Below the pieces are notes generated by a model, which worked only from the letters and a program-made list of their open reading frames with translations, ran no database searches and had not been told where the DNA came from. Made by a program: the position numbers and the translations under genes. A stretch of DNA of 64,000 bases from Halobacillus naozhouensis (GTDB taxonomy: Bacteria > Bacillota > Bacilli > Bacillales > Halobacillaceae), in the NCBI RefSeq assembly GCF_029714185.1, contig NZ_CP121671.1:4154001-4218000 (forward strand), given 5' to 3'. Shown here piece after piece: positions 1-8,560 of the stretch; positions within the stretch are counted from its first letter, which is position 1, and each line of letters begins with the position of its first letter.

Positions 1-2
1 GC

Positions 3-77
3 GTTGCCTTAATGGGCTTTTGCATCGGCTGTACGATCCGCTACCGCTATCTGATGTGGAAGCATAAGCGAACTTAA
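3..77 (+). CDS. C-terminal fragment of a small membrane protein (possibly DUF4395)
   Basis: The frame beginning at base 3 is open for 24 codons and stops with TAA at 75-77; its start lies outside the window. The residues include a CIGC pair followed by a basic tail (RYRYLMWKHKRT), which looks like the cytoplasmic end of a short membrane protein. The CxxC-type motif near the C-terminus is reminiscent of the DUF4395 family, but 24 residues are too few to be sure. A hairpin terminator follows at once, which supports a real gene end. Confidence 0.4.
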   Translation, partial: VALMGFCIGCTIRYRYLMWKHKRT

Positions 78-87
78 AGCAGAATGC

Positions 88-117
88 AAGCCACAACCTT
101 TGCGTAGGTTGTGGCTT
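88..117. terminator. Bidirectional rho-independent terminator
   Basis: An 11-bp perfect inverted repeat (88-98 with 107-117) has an 8-nt loop and is followed by a T-rich tract. It sits between two convergent gene ends and can serve both. Confidence 0.75.
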
Positions 118-121
118 GTCT

Positions 122-928
122 TTACTCAGCCTTAATAGAATTATGAAAAAACTCCAGCAAGGTATGCTCTATCTTATGAAAGTACTCCCCTATTTCAACA
201 GGATGGATGAAAATCTCGTGGTTGTTTACATTTTCATAATCCACATGCCAGATTAGTCCTTGACCCGGTAATAAGAAAACAATTTGGTCAAACTTGGACT
301 GATCCTCTACATAGTTTGACACCATAAAAGCAATATTATCTAACTCCTGGCCGTTACGTAAGAACTCCTGTAAAAAGCTTCGCAATGAGGAATCTACCTT
401 TTCGTCTCGAATCATTCTCCCCAATACATCAGCTTCTGTAGTATGTAACTCATCAAGCATGGTGTCTGACAATTGGATGGTTTGTAAATCTGCTCTATCA
501 TAATCAACTTTTTCCAAACCATAATGACTAATAAAAATGGATTCGAATCCGTCAGCGTTTTGATGGACCCAAAACGTATGTTCATGATTATGTATTTCCT
601 GTATAAGTGAATGCTCCTGGTTAACATCATGAATAAGCAAAACACGTTCATTTTCCATGTTTACACACCGAAGCTTTTTAGTGGATTGGATTAGCAGATG
701 CAGCAAGTCTTCTAATCCACTAGCTATATTTGTCTCCTTGTCATCATCCCAGTACCCCTTCCCCCTTAAAGAGATCTCGGCCTGATAGACAAAACGGTCA
801 AACTCTGCTTCGTTTTGAATTAACTTATGATCATTGAGAATCTGACTAGCAACTTGTTCGTAACCGCACAGAACTAATGCTGACACTAGCTCATTCACGG
901 TAAGCTTGATTTTCCCCCTGTCGATCAT
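122..928 (-). CDS. Hypothetical protein with an EspG-like layout
   Basis: This is a 268-residue soluble protein with no signal peptide or membrane segment. The ATG at 928 has a good GAGGAGGGG ribosome site. I do not recognise a named Bacillus family. The N-terminus has an LTVNEL helix start at about residues 9-14, then an AEISLRGKGYWDDD stretch, a helix rich in Leu, and alternating beta-like segments (LLIHDV, HTFWVHQ, SIFISHYGLE). This order resembles ESX chaperones of the EspG family (LTVDEL, then LxxRGL, then strands answering 'value/score' repeats). The gene lies 3.7 kb from an LXG toxin module, which makes a type VII secretion role conceivable but unproven. It is divergent from the helicase gene at 1082. 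The similarity was judged by eye and could be coincidence. Confidence 0.55.
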   Translation of the reverse strand: MIDRGKIKLTVNELVSALVLCGYEQVASQILNDHKLIQNEAEFDRFVYQAEISLRGKGYWDDDKETNIASGLEDLLHLLIQSTKKLRCVNMENERVLLIHDVNQEHSLIQEIHNHEHTFWVHQNADGFESIFISHYGLEKVDYDRADLQTIQLSDTMLDELHTTEADVLGRMIRDEKVDSSLRSFLQEFLRNGQELDNIAFMVSNYVEDQSKFDQIVFLLPGQGLIWHVDYENVNNHEIFIHPVEIGEYFHKIEHTLLEFFHNSIKAE

Positions 929-1017
929 TGTAACCCCTCCTCAACTATACACTCCCTACTATACATGAAATTTCCTCAATTTTTCCACTTTCTATTCACG
1001 TTACCTTGTACAAATAT

Positions 1018-1026
1018 TGTTATACT
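1018..1026 (+). promoter_or_regulatory. Extended -10 promoter of the helicase gene
   Basis: TGTTATACT fits an extended -10 element (TG, one base, TATACT). It lies 56 bp upstream of the helicase start. A matching -35 is weak (TTCACG at 995-1000, spacing 20), so this is a motif-only call. Confidence 0.4.
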
Positions 1027-1081
1027 AGATATACCTTTTACAAAAATCTTCACCATAAAAACTGTCAAGAGGAGGGGAAAA

Positions 1082-3772
1082 ATGGATGCATTTCCGGATG
1101 GGATATCTTTTTGCTATGACTGGCGTTCCTATCAAGCAAAAGCCTTCGACCAGTTAGACAAACACTTGAAAGATAAGCATTTTCATCTGGTAGCTCCGCC
1201 GGGTTCCGGTAAAACTGTGTTAGGTTTAGAAGTCATGCTTCGATTAAATCAACCTACATTCATTGTTGCACCGACTATTGCCATTCGGAATCAATGGGCT
1301 GAAAGATTTCAAGAGTTATTCTTACAAACCAAAACAAAACCTGATTGGATTTCCACTAATATCCGTCAGCCGGCATTTTTAACGATAACAACCTATCAAT
1401 CCTTACATAGTCTTTATCGAGGAGAAAAAGAGAATAATGAGGCAGACGCAGAACTGGATGAACCTGCAAACCCAGGGGAGGATGAAAAAGCTGAAAGTCA
1501 AAGTGATGTGGACCTGGCTATGGACCACTTACATAAGATTGGATTTAAGACATTCATATTAGACGAAGCCCATCACTTAAGAACAGCCTGGTGGCAGAGT
1601 ACGATCGACTTTCGAAACAGCCTTGGAGACCCTGCAATCGTTGCTTTAACAGCTACCCCGCCATACGACGTCAACATGTCCGAGTGGAAGAAGTATGTTG
1701 ATTTATGTGGACCCATAGATGCCGAAATTAGTGTCCCTGAACTTGTGAGGGAAGCAGAATTATGCCCTCATCAAGATTATGTCTATGCTTCAGCCCCCTC
1801 TCATGAGGAATCTGAGCCGATTTATGCCTTTAAAGAGAAGGTAAGGGCGTTTCAAAAAGACATCATACATAACGAAGCATTTAAATCATTGATTGAACAG
1901 CATCCTTGGATCGCTTCTTCCAAAGATCATATAGAAGACATTCTATCATCACCTTCCTATTTCTCGAGCCTTATCATTTACTTGAAGAAATCAGGCAGTA
2001 CGACATGGAAGAAAGCTATAAAAACTATTGAGGCCAACGAAAAGGTTATTCCTGATTTTGATTTGGAATGGCTTGAAGATATGCTTACAGGTGTGCTGTT
2101 TAAAGATGATCACTTTGCCCCTAGAGAAGCGATTATCAAAGACATTCATAAACACCTTTCACAGATAGGTGCTATCGAAAGAAGAAAAGTAATGCTGCAA
2201 TCTACCGATATGATAAATCGAACATTAGTAAATAGTGTTTCAAAACTATCAAGCATCAGCGAGATTGTTTCATTTGAGGAAAATGAATTAGGCAAAGATT
2301 TACGTCTGGTTATCCTTGCCGATTATATCAGAATGAAAGACATGCCAAATAATATAGGCGAAGAAAAACCACTTGTTCGTCTAGGGGTAATTCCGATCTT
2401 CGAAAAGGTCCGCAGAGAATTAGGAAACCAAGTAAAAATAGGTGTATTAACCGGATCGATTGTGATTATTCCAAGTTCAGCGCTTCCGCTTTTGCAAACA
2501 TGTGCGGACGTACAACATTTAGAATTTCAATCCAGTCCACTGGCTTATGACGAAACATATATACGTGTAGAGATGAAAGCAGCTTCTCGCCAAAAGATGG
2601 TCAGTGTTATGACAGAGGTGTTTACATTAGGCGGTATGCAAGTGTTGGTAGGGACAACTGCATTGCTTGGGGAAGGATGGGATGCCCCGAGTATTAACTC
2701 ATTGATTCTAGCATCCTATGTAGGAACATTCATGCTTTCCAATCAAATGCGCGGTCGAGCAATACGGACAGAAACCGGTAACCCTATGAAAACAGCCAAT
2801 ATATGGCACCTTGTTTGTTTTGATCCAGACCAACGAGATGGGGGCCACGATTTTAACTCGCTTACCAGAAGATTCCGTTCGTTAATAGGAATCGCGGTGC
2901 AACGAGAAACTATTGAAACCGGCATCGAACGAATGAATTTACAGCCGCCTCCTTATTCTCAGGATAAAATCCATACCGCAAACAAGAAAATGTTTGAAAG
3001 AGCAAGTGCTCGCAAAGAACTTTTCGATCGTTGGAAAAAGGCTGTAGAACAGGATGGAGAAATAACGGAAGAGATCATTTCGGATAAACGGGCAGTTCCT
3101 CGTCCTTTTATTTTCAGAAACACACTTAAGGCTATGTTTATCTTTGCCATTATTAATGGTGTGCAACTCTTTTTTGGTGCATTGGAATCAAGCAGAGCCT
3201 ATGATGAGGATGATATCAATATTGGCTTCCTTATTGGAATGGGGATCATTGCGATCCTTTCTGCATTGCCATTATTAAAAACAATCAAAACTTACTTGCG
3301 CCATTCCTCTATTGAATCCAGTATGGTTCAAGTTGGGGAGGTTGTCTACAACACATTGCATCGTATGGACCTAATCCAAACAAATCTTGAACACAACCAC
3401 ATTCATGCTGAAAAAGATCATCTTGGATTTGTTACATGCTGGATGGAGAAAGGATCCACTCATGAAAAAACGGTCTTCCTCAAAGCGATGGAAGAACTTG
3501 TCGACCCTATTGAAAACCCAAGGTATATTTTGTTTAGAAAATCAAGCTTATTCTTCATACCACGCTATGATTACCATGCTATACCACAAGAAATTGGACG
3601 CAGGAAAGAAAATGCGGAATTTTTCACAAAGGAGTGGGAAAAACGTGTAGGAAAAGCAGAACTTATTTATACCAGAACTCCGGTGGGACGTAACAAATTG
3701 CTAACAGCGAGAATGAAAGCCATGTCGGCAGCCTTTGTTCCTAAATCTGAGCGGATAAGCGCCTGGAGATAA
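1082..3772 (+). CDS. SF2 DEAH-type helicase with two C-terminal membrane segments
   Basis: The ATG at 1082 is chosen over an upstream in-frame ATG at 965 because AGAGGAGGGG lies just before it; this gives 896 residues. Helicase motifs appear in order: Walker A APPGSGKT (about 38-45), DEAH (about 161-164), TATPP (about 189), and motif VI QMRGRAIR (about 555-562) after a VGTTALLGEGWDAP motif V region. An acidic insert rich in Glu and Asp lies just before DEAH. After the helicase core come two hydrophobic segments (about 683-700 and 715-735) and a basic C-terminal domain of about 150 residues. A membrane-anchored SF2 helicase is unusual. Its substrate is unknown; it may be a defence or restriction-type enzyme, which is speculation. 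A strong terminator follows it. Confidence 0.85.
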   Translation: MDAFPDGISFCYDWRSYQAKAFDQLDKHLKDKHFHLVAPPGSGKTVLGLEVMLRLNQPTFIVAPTIAIRNQWAERFQELFLQTKTKPDWISTNIRQPAFLTITTYQSLHSLYRGEKENNEADAELDEPANPGEDEKAESQSDVDLAMDHLHKIGFKTFILDEAHHLRTAWWQSTIDFRNSLGDPAIVALTATPPYDVNMSEWKKYVDLCGPIDAEISVPELVREAELCPHQDYVYASAPSHEESEPIYAFKEKVRAFQKDIIHNEAFKSLIEQHPWIASSKDHIEDILSSPSYFSSLIIYLKKSGSTTWKKAIKTIEANEKVIPDFDLEWLEDMLTGVLFKDDHFAPREAIIKDIHKHLSQIGAIERRKVMLQSTDMINRTLVNSVSKLSSISEIVSFEENELGKDLRLVILADYIRMKDMPNNIGEEKPLVRLGVIPIFEKVRRELGNQVKIGVLTGSIVIIPSSALPLLQTCADVQHLEFQSSPLAYDETYIRVEMKAASRQKMVSVMTEVFTLGGMQVLVGTTALLGEGWDAPSINSLILASYVGTFMLSNQMRGRAIRTETGNPMKTANIWHLVCFDPDQRDGGHDFNSLTRRFRSLIGIAVQRETIETGIERMNLQPPPYSQDKIHTANKKMFERASARKELFDRWKKAVEQDGEITEEIISDKRAVPRPFIFRNTLKAMFIFAIINGVQLFFGALESSRAYDEDDINIGFLIGMGIIAILSALPLLKTIKTYLRHSSIESSMVQVGEVVYNTLHRMDLIQTNLEHNHIHAEKDHLGFVTCWMEKGSTHEKTVFLKAMEELVDPIENPRYILFRKSSLFFIPRYDYHAIPQEIGRRKENAEFFTKEWEKRVGKAELIYTRTPVGRNKLLTARMKAMSAAFVPKSERISAWR

Positions 3773-3775
3773 TAC

Positions 3776-3822
3776 AAGCCAAGGCTCAACAGAAGTGATA
3801 CGTTGTTGAGCCTTGGCTTTTT
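3776..3822 (+). terminator. Terminator after the helicase gene
   Basis: A 15-bp perfect inverted repeat (3776-3790 with 3805-3819) is followed by a T run, four bases after the helicase stop. Confidence 0.85.
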
Positions 3823-3924
3823 ATATTATTTAGTCAAAAATGCCGCCAACTAGAAAATTTGCTCCTCGTTTCATCGTCTTTTCTATTGTTGACAGCTATC
3901 CATCTTGCTACTTCCGATTACCAC

Positions 3925-4569
3925 CTATTGCTCAAAAACATTAATAAGTACTGCACTTTGCCACAATAAGAAAAAGATAAATACTATTGCTATTAATTTA
4001 TTTACAATTAACGGTAATCTAATTAAGATAATTTGAATATGATAATTGATTCCCGAGAAAAGAACAGCTATAAACTTAAATGTGTAATCCATAACACTTT
4101 CTGCTTCTCCATATACATTCGATTCATACAAAGCTATTGCTGGTTTGTGAAAAATAATTGAATATAAAGCCACCATGGCGTTTGTGAAGATAGTTAAAAG
4201 AACGAGTGTACTTGGATAAGGAATATGAATGCCTGTGAATATTAGCGACATTAATGAAAATAAAATGGTTGCTATACCTAAACCGAGCCACTCATTTTTC
4301 TGTGGCATACTGAATTTCCTTTTCTTTGTCGTTGGCTTTACACAAGCTAATACGCCTATCAAGATAAGGAATACTTCAAGGGTAAAGATAAACATACTTA
4401 TGGCAGAGCCACCCGTACCTCTCCACACCCCGTAATTTAGTATGAACAACAGCAAAATAAAAACCACTAGAAGGTTAGCCTTTAAAAAAATTTTGAAGCC
4501 ACTTTTGAGAGAGAACTTTTTTGGTTCTTGAATGATCTCACCTTGTTTATCTAGAGATGAATTGCTCAT
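3925..4569 (-). CDS. Multi-spanning membrane protein, probable immunity partner of the LXG toxin
   Basis: This 214-residue protein has a polar N-terminus of about 25 residues, then five or so hydrophobic segments (about 30-47, 57-77, 95-113, 119-140, 190-210). The ATG at 4569 follows a GGGGAGG site. I do not recognise a named family. It is the last gene of the co-directional module at 6919-3925 and starts 29 bp after the LXG gene. Known glycine-zipper LXG toxins of the TelE type are neutralised by an integral membrane protein encoded immediately downstream, so immunity is the most economical role. That function is inferred from position and topology, not from sequence identity. Confidence 0.65.
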   Translation of the reverse strand: MSNSSLDKQGEIIQEPKKFSLKSGFKIFLKANLLVVFILLLFILNYGVWRGTGGSAISMFIFTLEVFLILIGVLACVKPTTKKRKFSMPQKNEWLGLGIATILFSLMSLIFTGIHIPYPSTLVLLTIFTNAMVALYSIIFHKPAIALYESNVYGEAESVMDYTFKFIAVLFSGINYHIQIILIRLPLIVNKLIAIVFIFFLLWQSAVLINVFEQ

Positions 4570-4598
4570 TTGTACCTCCCCATTTCTGTCTATAACGG

Positions 4599-6194
4599 TT
4601 AATTGAAAAAGTTTGAGATGAACTTTCCAGAACCTGATATAAGGTCATCTATTTCCTCTCCTAACTTTTCCCCTGTCTCCTCTCCCCATTCTATAGCTCC
4701 CTCTACTTGCTCATCCAACCATTTTCCAGCATCCTCGCCCCATTCCTTCACAGTATCCTCAACTATCCAGGACCCAACAATACCAACTCCAGCTCCAACT
4801 GCCCCACCAATAATTGTGCCTACACCTGGACAAATCATAGTTCCAATGACAGCTCCTCCAGTCGTTAAACCGGCGACCCCAACATCTAATCCGAGACCTG
4901 CAGCAAACCGGCCTGTTTTTTCCAACCCTGATTTATGTTTATTGGTATCACTGTAAAATTCCCCGGAATTAGTCATAACAGAGAACCCTATTCCCACATA
5001 GGGGATACGCTTGGTAAACTTAGAAATACTCTTAGCATCCGAGAATTGTTTTGCCGTTGCTTTCATATCAACATCCCATTTGTACTTTTTAAGCATATCT
5101 TCCTCAAGAACTAACACATTCGTGTATTTGTTCGCAACTTTGCCAAAACTAATCCGAGTTGTTCCACCCTCTAAATTAACCATTTCTCTGAGTACCCCGC
5201 TTGGAGCGTTATTATATTTTCCTAAATATTTTTTAAGTACTGGGTTGGCAGACTTGTTTCCTGTCTTTAATAGTTTGTGAAGATTGCTAGCCAAGTTGGA
5301 TCCGTATTTTTTATTGATATCTTGCTTCCACGCTGAAGAAGCGGTCACGATAAAATTGCCCTTCCCATCTTTGGTCAATTTCAACATTCCACTACTTAAC
5401 ACACTGGCTGCCACAATTCCTTTTGCTACATTATAGGCACCGTTTGTTCTGCCTAAATCAGAAAGCCATTGAGCCACATCACCTTTAAGGGTGGAATCTC
5501 CCTGCTCAACAGATAATTTCATAGCATTATCAATCATATCCTGGATCGTATTCGATTCTCCGAAGTAATTCTCCACTTGATTAATTTGTGCTTCAGTAAG
5601 AAATACGCCGTTTGTCGTCCAGGATTTTATATTTGAAATAAATTGATTAATCTGTTCAATGGATTGCTCAGGAGATCCTAACTTTGATGAACTTGCTTCA
5701 TCAAGATTTCTCAATTCAGTGACGGTCTCCTCATTTTGCCGTTTTGCGCGATAGATGGCTTGATCTAACCTGGGAGTAGATAGACTTATAGGGTCAATTA
5801 AATCCCCCACCGCTTCATAATGATTACGTATATCATGAACAATGTCATGAGTCATGTTCTCTAACTTATTCAACCCATGTTCAACATCTTGTTCAATAAA
5901 GTCTTCTCTTATCAGCCCATCATGACTTTCATATTCCCTAATGGAGCTTTGGATCTTCCTAAGCACGTCCGTATATTGGTGCAGGAATTGATTAAAAAGG
6001 ATAATGGCCGGAAAGTGCAGGGTAATGAAATGTTCTTTTATGGCTTCTCCACCCTCTCCTTTAAGGGCATCGCCTAAATCAATGATCTTATTCATTTCAT
6101 CTCTTAGCGTAAGAACTTGTTCCTTTTCCTGTTCCTTTTTTTGAATGACTTGTTCCAGCCCCTGAATCACTTCAGATACGTTCAATACTTTCAT
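4599..6194 (-). CDS. LXG-domain polymorphic toxin with glycine-zipper C-terminus
   Basis: The ATG at 6194 follows GAGGGAGA, giving 531 residues; an upstream in-frame GTG at 6212 would overlap that ribosome site. The first 200 or so residues are helical with an LKGEGGEA motif and FIEQDVEHGL, typical of the LXG export domain recognised by Firmicutes type VII secretion. A middle region follows. The last 110 residues hold small-residue repeats (GxxxG/GGxxxG runs such as GTIIGGAVGAGVGIVG), then an acidic amphipathic tail with repeated WGE. Glycine zippers of this kind are known in the membrane-permeabilising toxin TelE. No nuclease or NADase motif is visible. It belongs to an operon with two small helical partners upstream and a membrane protein downstream. 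Confidence 0.85.
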   Translation of the reverse strand: MKVLNVSEVIQGLEQVIQKKEQEKEQVLTLRDEMNKIIDLGDALKGEGGEAIKEHFITLHFPAIILFNQFLHQYTDVLRKIQSSIREYESHDGLIREDFIEQDVEHGLNKLENMTHDIVHDIRNHYEAVGDLIDPISLSTPRLDQAIYRAKRQNEETVTELRNLDEASSSKLGSPEQSIEQINQFISNIKSWTTNGVFLTEAQINQVENYFGESNTIQDMIDNAMKLSVEQGDSTLKGDVAQWLSDLGRTNGAYNVAKGIVAASVLSSGMLKLTKDGKGNFIVTASSAWKQDINKKYGSNLASNLHKLLKTGNKSANPVLKKYLGKYNNAPSGVLREMVNLEGGTTRISFGKVANKYTNVLVLEEDMLKKYKWDVDMKATAKQFSDAKSISKFTKRIPYVGIGFSVMTNSGEFYSDTNKHKSGLEKTGRFAAGLGLDVGVAGLTTGGAVIGTMICPGVGTIIGGAVGAGVGIVGSWIVEDTVKEWGEDAGKWLDEQVEGAIEWGEETGEKLGEEIDDLISGSGKFISNFFN

Positions 6195-6241
6195 CCGGTC
6201 GCTCTCCCTCACTTCGATCTAGTTACGCATCAACAAATCTA

Positions 6242-6517
6242 TTATTTTTCTTTCATCTGCTGAGCCAGTCTTTGTTCAGTCTGAACCAAGGTTTCAATAC
6301 TAGAAGAGATATCATCTTCTACTTTTATCAGAGTTGTTTTATAAGTGTCTAACGTTTGATAATATTTATCTTCGATGGCGTGTATTCTTTCGATGAAGTT
6401 AAGGATAGATGTAGGAAACTGGGGTTCGGGATTAGTCGTATTTAAATCATTAGTTCTTTCCTTTAGACGCTTTAAAACGGGTTCAACTTCATTAGGTTTA
6501 ACTTTTATTTCGGGCAC
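6242..6517 (-). CDS. YwqI-like DUF5344 protein, LXG partner
   Basis: A 91-residue helical protein starting with GTG at 6517 behind a GGTGGTGA site. It has the size and helix-turn-helix pattern of the YwqI/DUF5344 family, which in B. subtilis lies between ywqH and the LXG gene ywqJ. Such small alpha-helical partners bind the LXG domain and help target the toxin to the type VII apparatus. The gene follows its upstream neighbour by 15 bp and precedes the LXG gene by 47 bp, so co-expression is very likely. Confidence 0.75.
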   Translation of the reverse strand: MPEIKVKPNEVEPVLKRLKERTNDLNTTNPEPQFPTSILNFIERIHAIEDKYYQTLDTYKTTLIKVEDDISSSIETLVQTEQRLAQQMKEK

Positions 6518-6532
6518 CTTATATCACCACCG

Positions 6533-6919
6533 TTAATTGTTATTCATGGAATCTATCTGACTTTGTTTCGACTCCAGCGAATGAGAAAGGCTTGCATTCA
6601 CATTCTGCAAGCGTGAAATTTCACTCGTTATCCTTTCCAGAAGAGATTCTACTCTTCCGTTTATTATGTTTGTATAAGCCTGCTCAATATCACTTCGAAT
6701 GTTCAAGAACTCTGTGGAATGCTTGCCAGTCCATGTTCCCGGAGATAATTCTGGTTCAAATACAAGCCTTTTTTGGATCGCTAGTTCATCCTGTTCATTT
6801 AAAATGTTAAATTTAGCCTGTTCCAACCTGCTGATATCTTCCATATTGGATTGCATTCTATTATGAAGCGACCAAATATCGCTCGTTAAAGATCTGATTA
6901 GGTACTCATTTTCTACCAC
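6533..6919 (-). CDS. YwqH-like DUF5082 protein, LXG partner
   Basis: A 128-residue, almost wholly helical and Gln/Ser-rich protein with a GTW motif in the centre (SPGTWTGKH), as in the WxG-type hairpin of YwqH/DUF5082 proteins. The start is a GTG at 6919 with GAGAGGCG in front. It is the first gene of the toxin module and by analogy with YwqH acts with its neighbour as a targeting or chaperone partner of the LXG protein. No EssC, EsaA or other secretion machinery gene lies in the window, so export must depend on genes elsewhere. Confidence 0.75.
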   Translation of the reverse strand: MVENEYLIRSLTSDIWSLHNRMQSNMEDISRLEQAKFNILNEQDELAIQKRLVFEPELSPGTWTGKHSTEFLNIRSDIEQAYTNIINGRVESLLERITSEISRLQNVNASLSHSLESKQSQIDSMNNN

Positions 6920-7246
6920 TTTATTCGCCTCTCTTGGTTATAAAGTATTGTCACCAAAACATTTTTTGGAAAATTACCCATATAAGTATTAATTATACGG
7001 TGAATGATAACCCCCGTAAATTGACTTCTTAGAATTTAAATCCTTTGCACTATTTAACCATAAGCGAGCAGCGTTAAGCAGGAAATCAGGACCATGATTA
7101 TTGACCCCATCATAACCTTTACTTCATCCCGACATCTTGAAGCACTTCTTGAGTTTGTCCCTTTGGCATGAACTATGTTATGAAATTCAGCCAACATTCA
7201 ATGTCATGGTTAGGCTAATTTTTGTTAAAAAAGTTTTCTTAACCTC
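6920..7246. other. Intergenic region without recognisable gene
   Basis: About 330 bp between the toxin module and the dapA promoter. Short broken frames on the minus strand around 7040-7170 could be remnants of an older gene, but no family is recognisable. Confidence 0.4.
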
Positions 7247-7275
7247 TTGTAGGGAAAGGTTATTTTTGTTATAGT
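7247..7275 (+). promoter_or_regulatory. Sigma-A promoter of the lysine riboswitch-dapA unit
   Basis: TTGTAG (7247-7252), a 17-bp spacer and TATAGT (7270-7275), with a TG one base before the -10 element. It lies about 40 bp before the riboswitch. Confidence 0.7.
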
Positions 7276-7315
7276 ACACTCAATTAAATAATTTTCTTAT
7301 TTCAATATATTTTGA

Positions 7316-7492
7316 AGTAAGGATAGAGGTGCAAAGACCATCAGTACACAATATAAGGGGAATGAGACCCTGTGACCATTGTGAAAAGGGGGCTTTGCCG
7401 AAGCGGAGGGAATCTCATTGTCTTGAAGCTGGTTCTGCTATTGAATAAATACGGGACTGTCATATAGGAAACTATATGGAGGGCTATCTTAC
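7316..7492 (+). ncRNA. Lysine riboswitch (L box)
   Basis: The region has the conserved blocks of the lysine aptamer in order: AGAGGTGC near 7325, an AGTA turn near 7343, GCCGAAG near 7397, CTGGTTCTGC near 7431 and GGGACTGTCATA near 7453. The outer helix is closed by AAGGATAG (7319-7326) pairing with CTATCTT (7484-7490). It lies upstream of dapA, a lysine-pathway gene, with a terminator between them, so lysine should stop transcription. Confidence 0.9.
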
Positions 7493-7528
7493 GCGCAGGA
7501 ACGATTTTTCTAAAAATATGTTTCTACG

Positions 7529-7560
7529 GCAACAACGAGCCCTCTCGTTGTTGCTTTTTT
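7529..7560 (+). terminator. Riboswitch expression-platform terminator
   Basis: An 11-bp perfect stem (7529-7539 with 7544-7554), a 4-nt loop and six T residues lie between the lysine aptamer and dapA. Confidence 0.9.
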
Positions 7561-7624
7561 GCGTTTACTTCTGTGTAGGCCCAGACACCTCCATATCTCA
7601 AATTTACAAAAAGGGTGTGACAAG

Positions 7625-8512
7625 ATGAATTTTGGGCAAGTTTTAACTGCAATGGTTACCCCATTTGATCAAAATGGTGAAATTGATTTTAACGCAACGA
7701 GAACTTTGATCAACCATTTAATAGCAAATGGAACGGACGGATTAGTAGTAGGTGGCACGACTGGGGAGTCACCGACATTAACAGCAGAAGAGAAATTAGA
7801 CCTATTCAAATTCGTTGTACAGGCTGCTGATGGAAGGGTCCCTGTAATCGCTGGAACTGGCTCTAACAACACGAACGCTTCTATCAGCTTAACAAAACAG
7901 GCTGAACTAACCGGTGTCGATGGGATTATGCTCGTGACTCCATATTACAACAAACCATCTCAAGAAGGTTTATTTCAACATTTCACCACCATTGCTCATT
8001 CCACATCGCTGCCGATTATGCTTTATAACATCCCAGGAAGAAGTGTAGTGAACATGGCACCTGAGACGATCATACGCCTTAGCAAGGTTCAAAATATTGT
8101 ATCGGTCAAAGAATCAAGCGGTGACTTAGATGCTGTGTCAGAAATCATTACTGAAACAGCCGATGATTTTACAGTTTATAGTGGTGATGATGGGATGACC
8201 TTACCAGTGATGTCCGTTGGTGGAGCCGGGGTTGTTTCCGTCGCTTCTCACATTATCGGAAATGAAATGCAGCATATGGTGACGAGCTTCCTGAATGGTC
8301 AGGTTAAAGAAGCTGCCGCAGCTCACCGAACCCTGCTGCCTGTTATGAATGCATTATTTGCGGCACCGAGCCCATCTCCTGTAAAAGCTGCCTTAAATAT
8401 GAGGGGAATCCAAGTGGGAGATGTCCGTTTACCAATGCTTCCGTTAACGAAAGAAGAAAAAGATACACTCCAAAAAACCCTCCCGCCAAATAAAATAGAA
8501 GCAGTAGGATAA
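7625..8512 (+). CDS. dapA: 4-hydroxy-tetrahydrodipicolinate synthase
   Basis: DapA condenses pyruvate with aspartate semialdehyde, the first committed step to diaminopimelate and lysine. The ATG at 7625 has AAGGGTGTGA in front and gives 295 residues, the usual length. Motifs seen are GTTGESPTL, the YNIPGR segment with the pocket tyrosine, and the Schiff-base lysine in VKESSGD. In many Bacillus genomes dapA is in an operon with asd and dapG; here it stands alone under a lysine riboswitch, which suggests a lysine-repressible copy, perhaps in addition to a second dapA elsewhere. Confidence 0.95.
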   Translation: MNFGQVLTAMVTPFDQNGEIDFNATRTLINHLIANGTDGLVVGGTTGESPTLTAEEKLDLFKFVVQAADGRVPVIAGTGSNNTNASISLTKQAELTGVDGIMLVTPYYNKPSQEGLFQHFTTIAHSTSLPIMLYNIPGRSVVNMAPETIIRLSKVQNIVSVKESSGDLDAVSEIITETADDFTVYSGDDGMTLPVMSVGGAGVVSVASHIIGNEMQHMVTSFLNGQVKEAAAAHRTLLPVMNALFAAPSPSPVKAALNMRGIQVGDVRLPMLPLTKEEKDTLQKTLPPNKIEAVG

Positions 8513-8524
8513 ACTAGTCAAAAG

Positions 8525-8560
8525 TTCACTTTAGGGAAGCTCCTAATGTGAATTTTTTTT
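8525..8560 (+). terminator. Terminator after dapA
   Basis: An imperfect hairpin (TTCAC..TAGG with CCTA..GTGAA) is followed by eight T residues. Confidence 0.75.

Noticed and set aside
4603..4956. Plus-strand open frame rich in Pro and Ser
   Set aside because: It is antisense to the glycine-zipper end of the LXG gene, which explains its composition.
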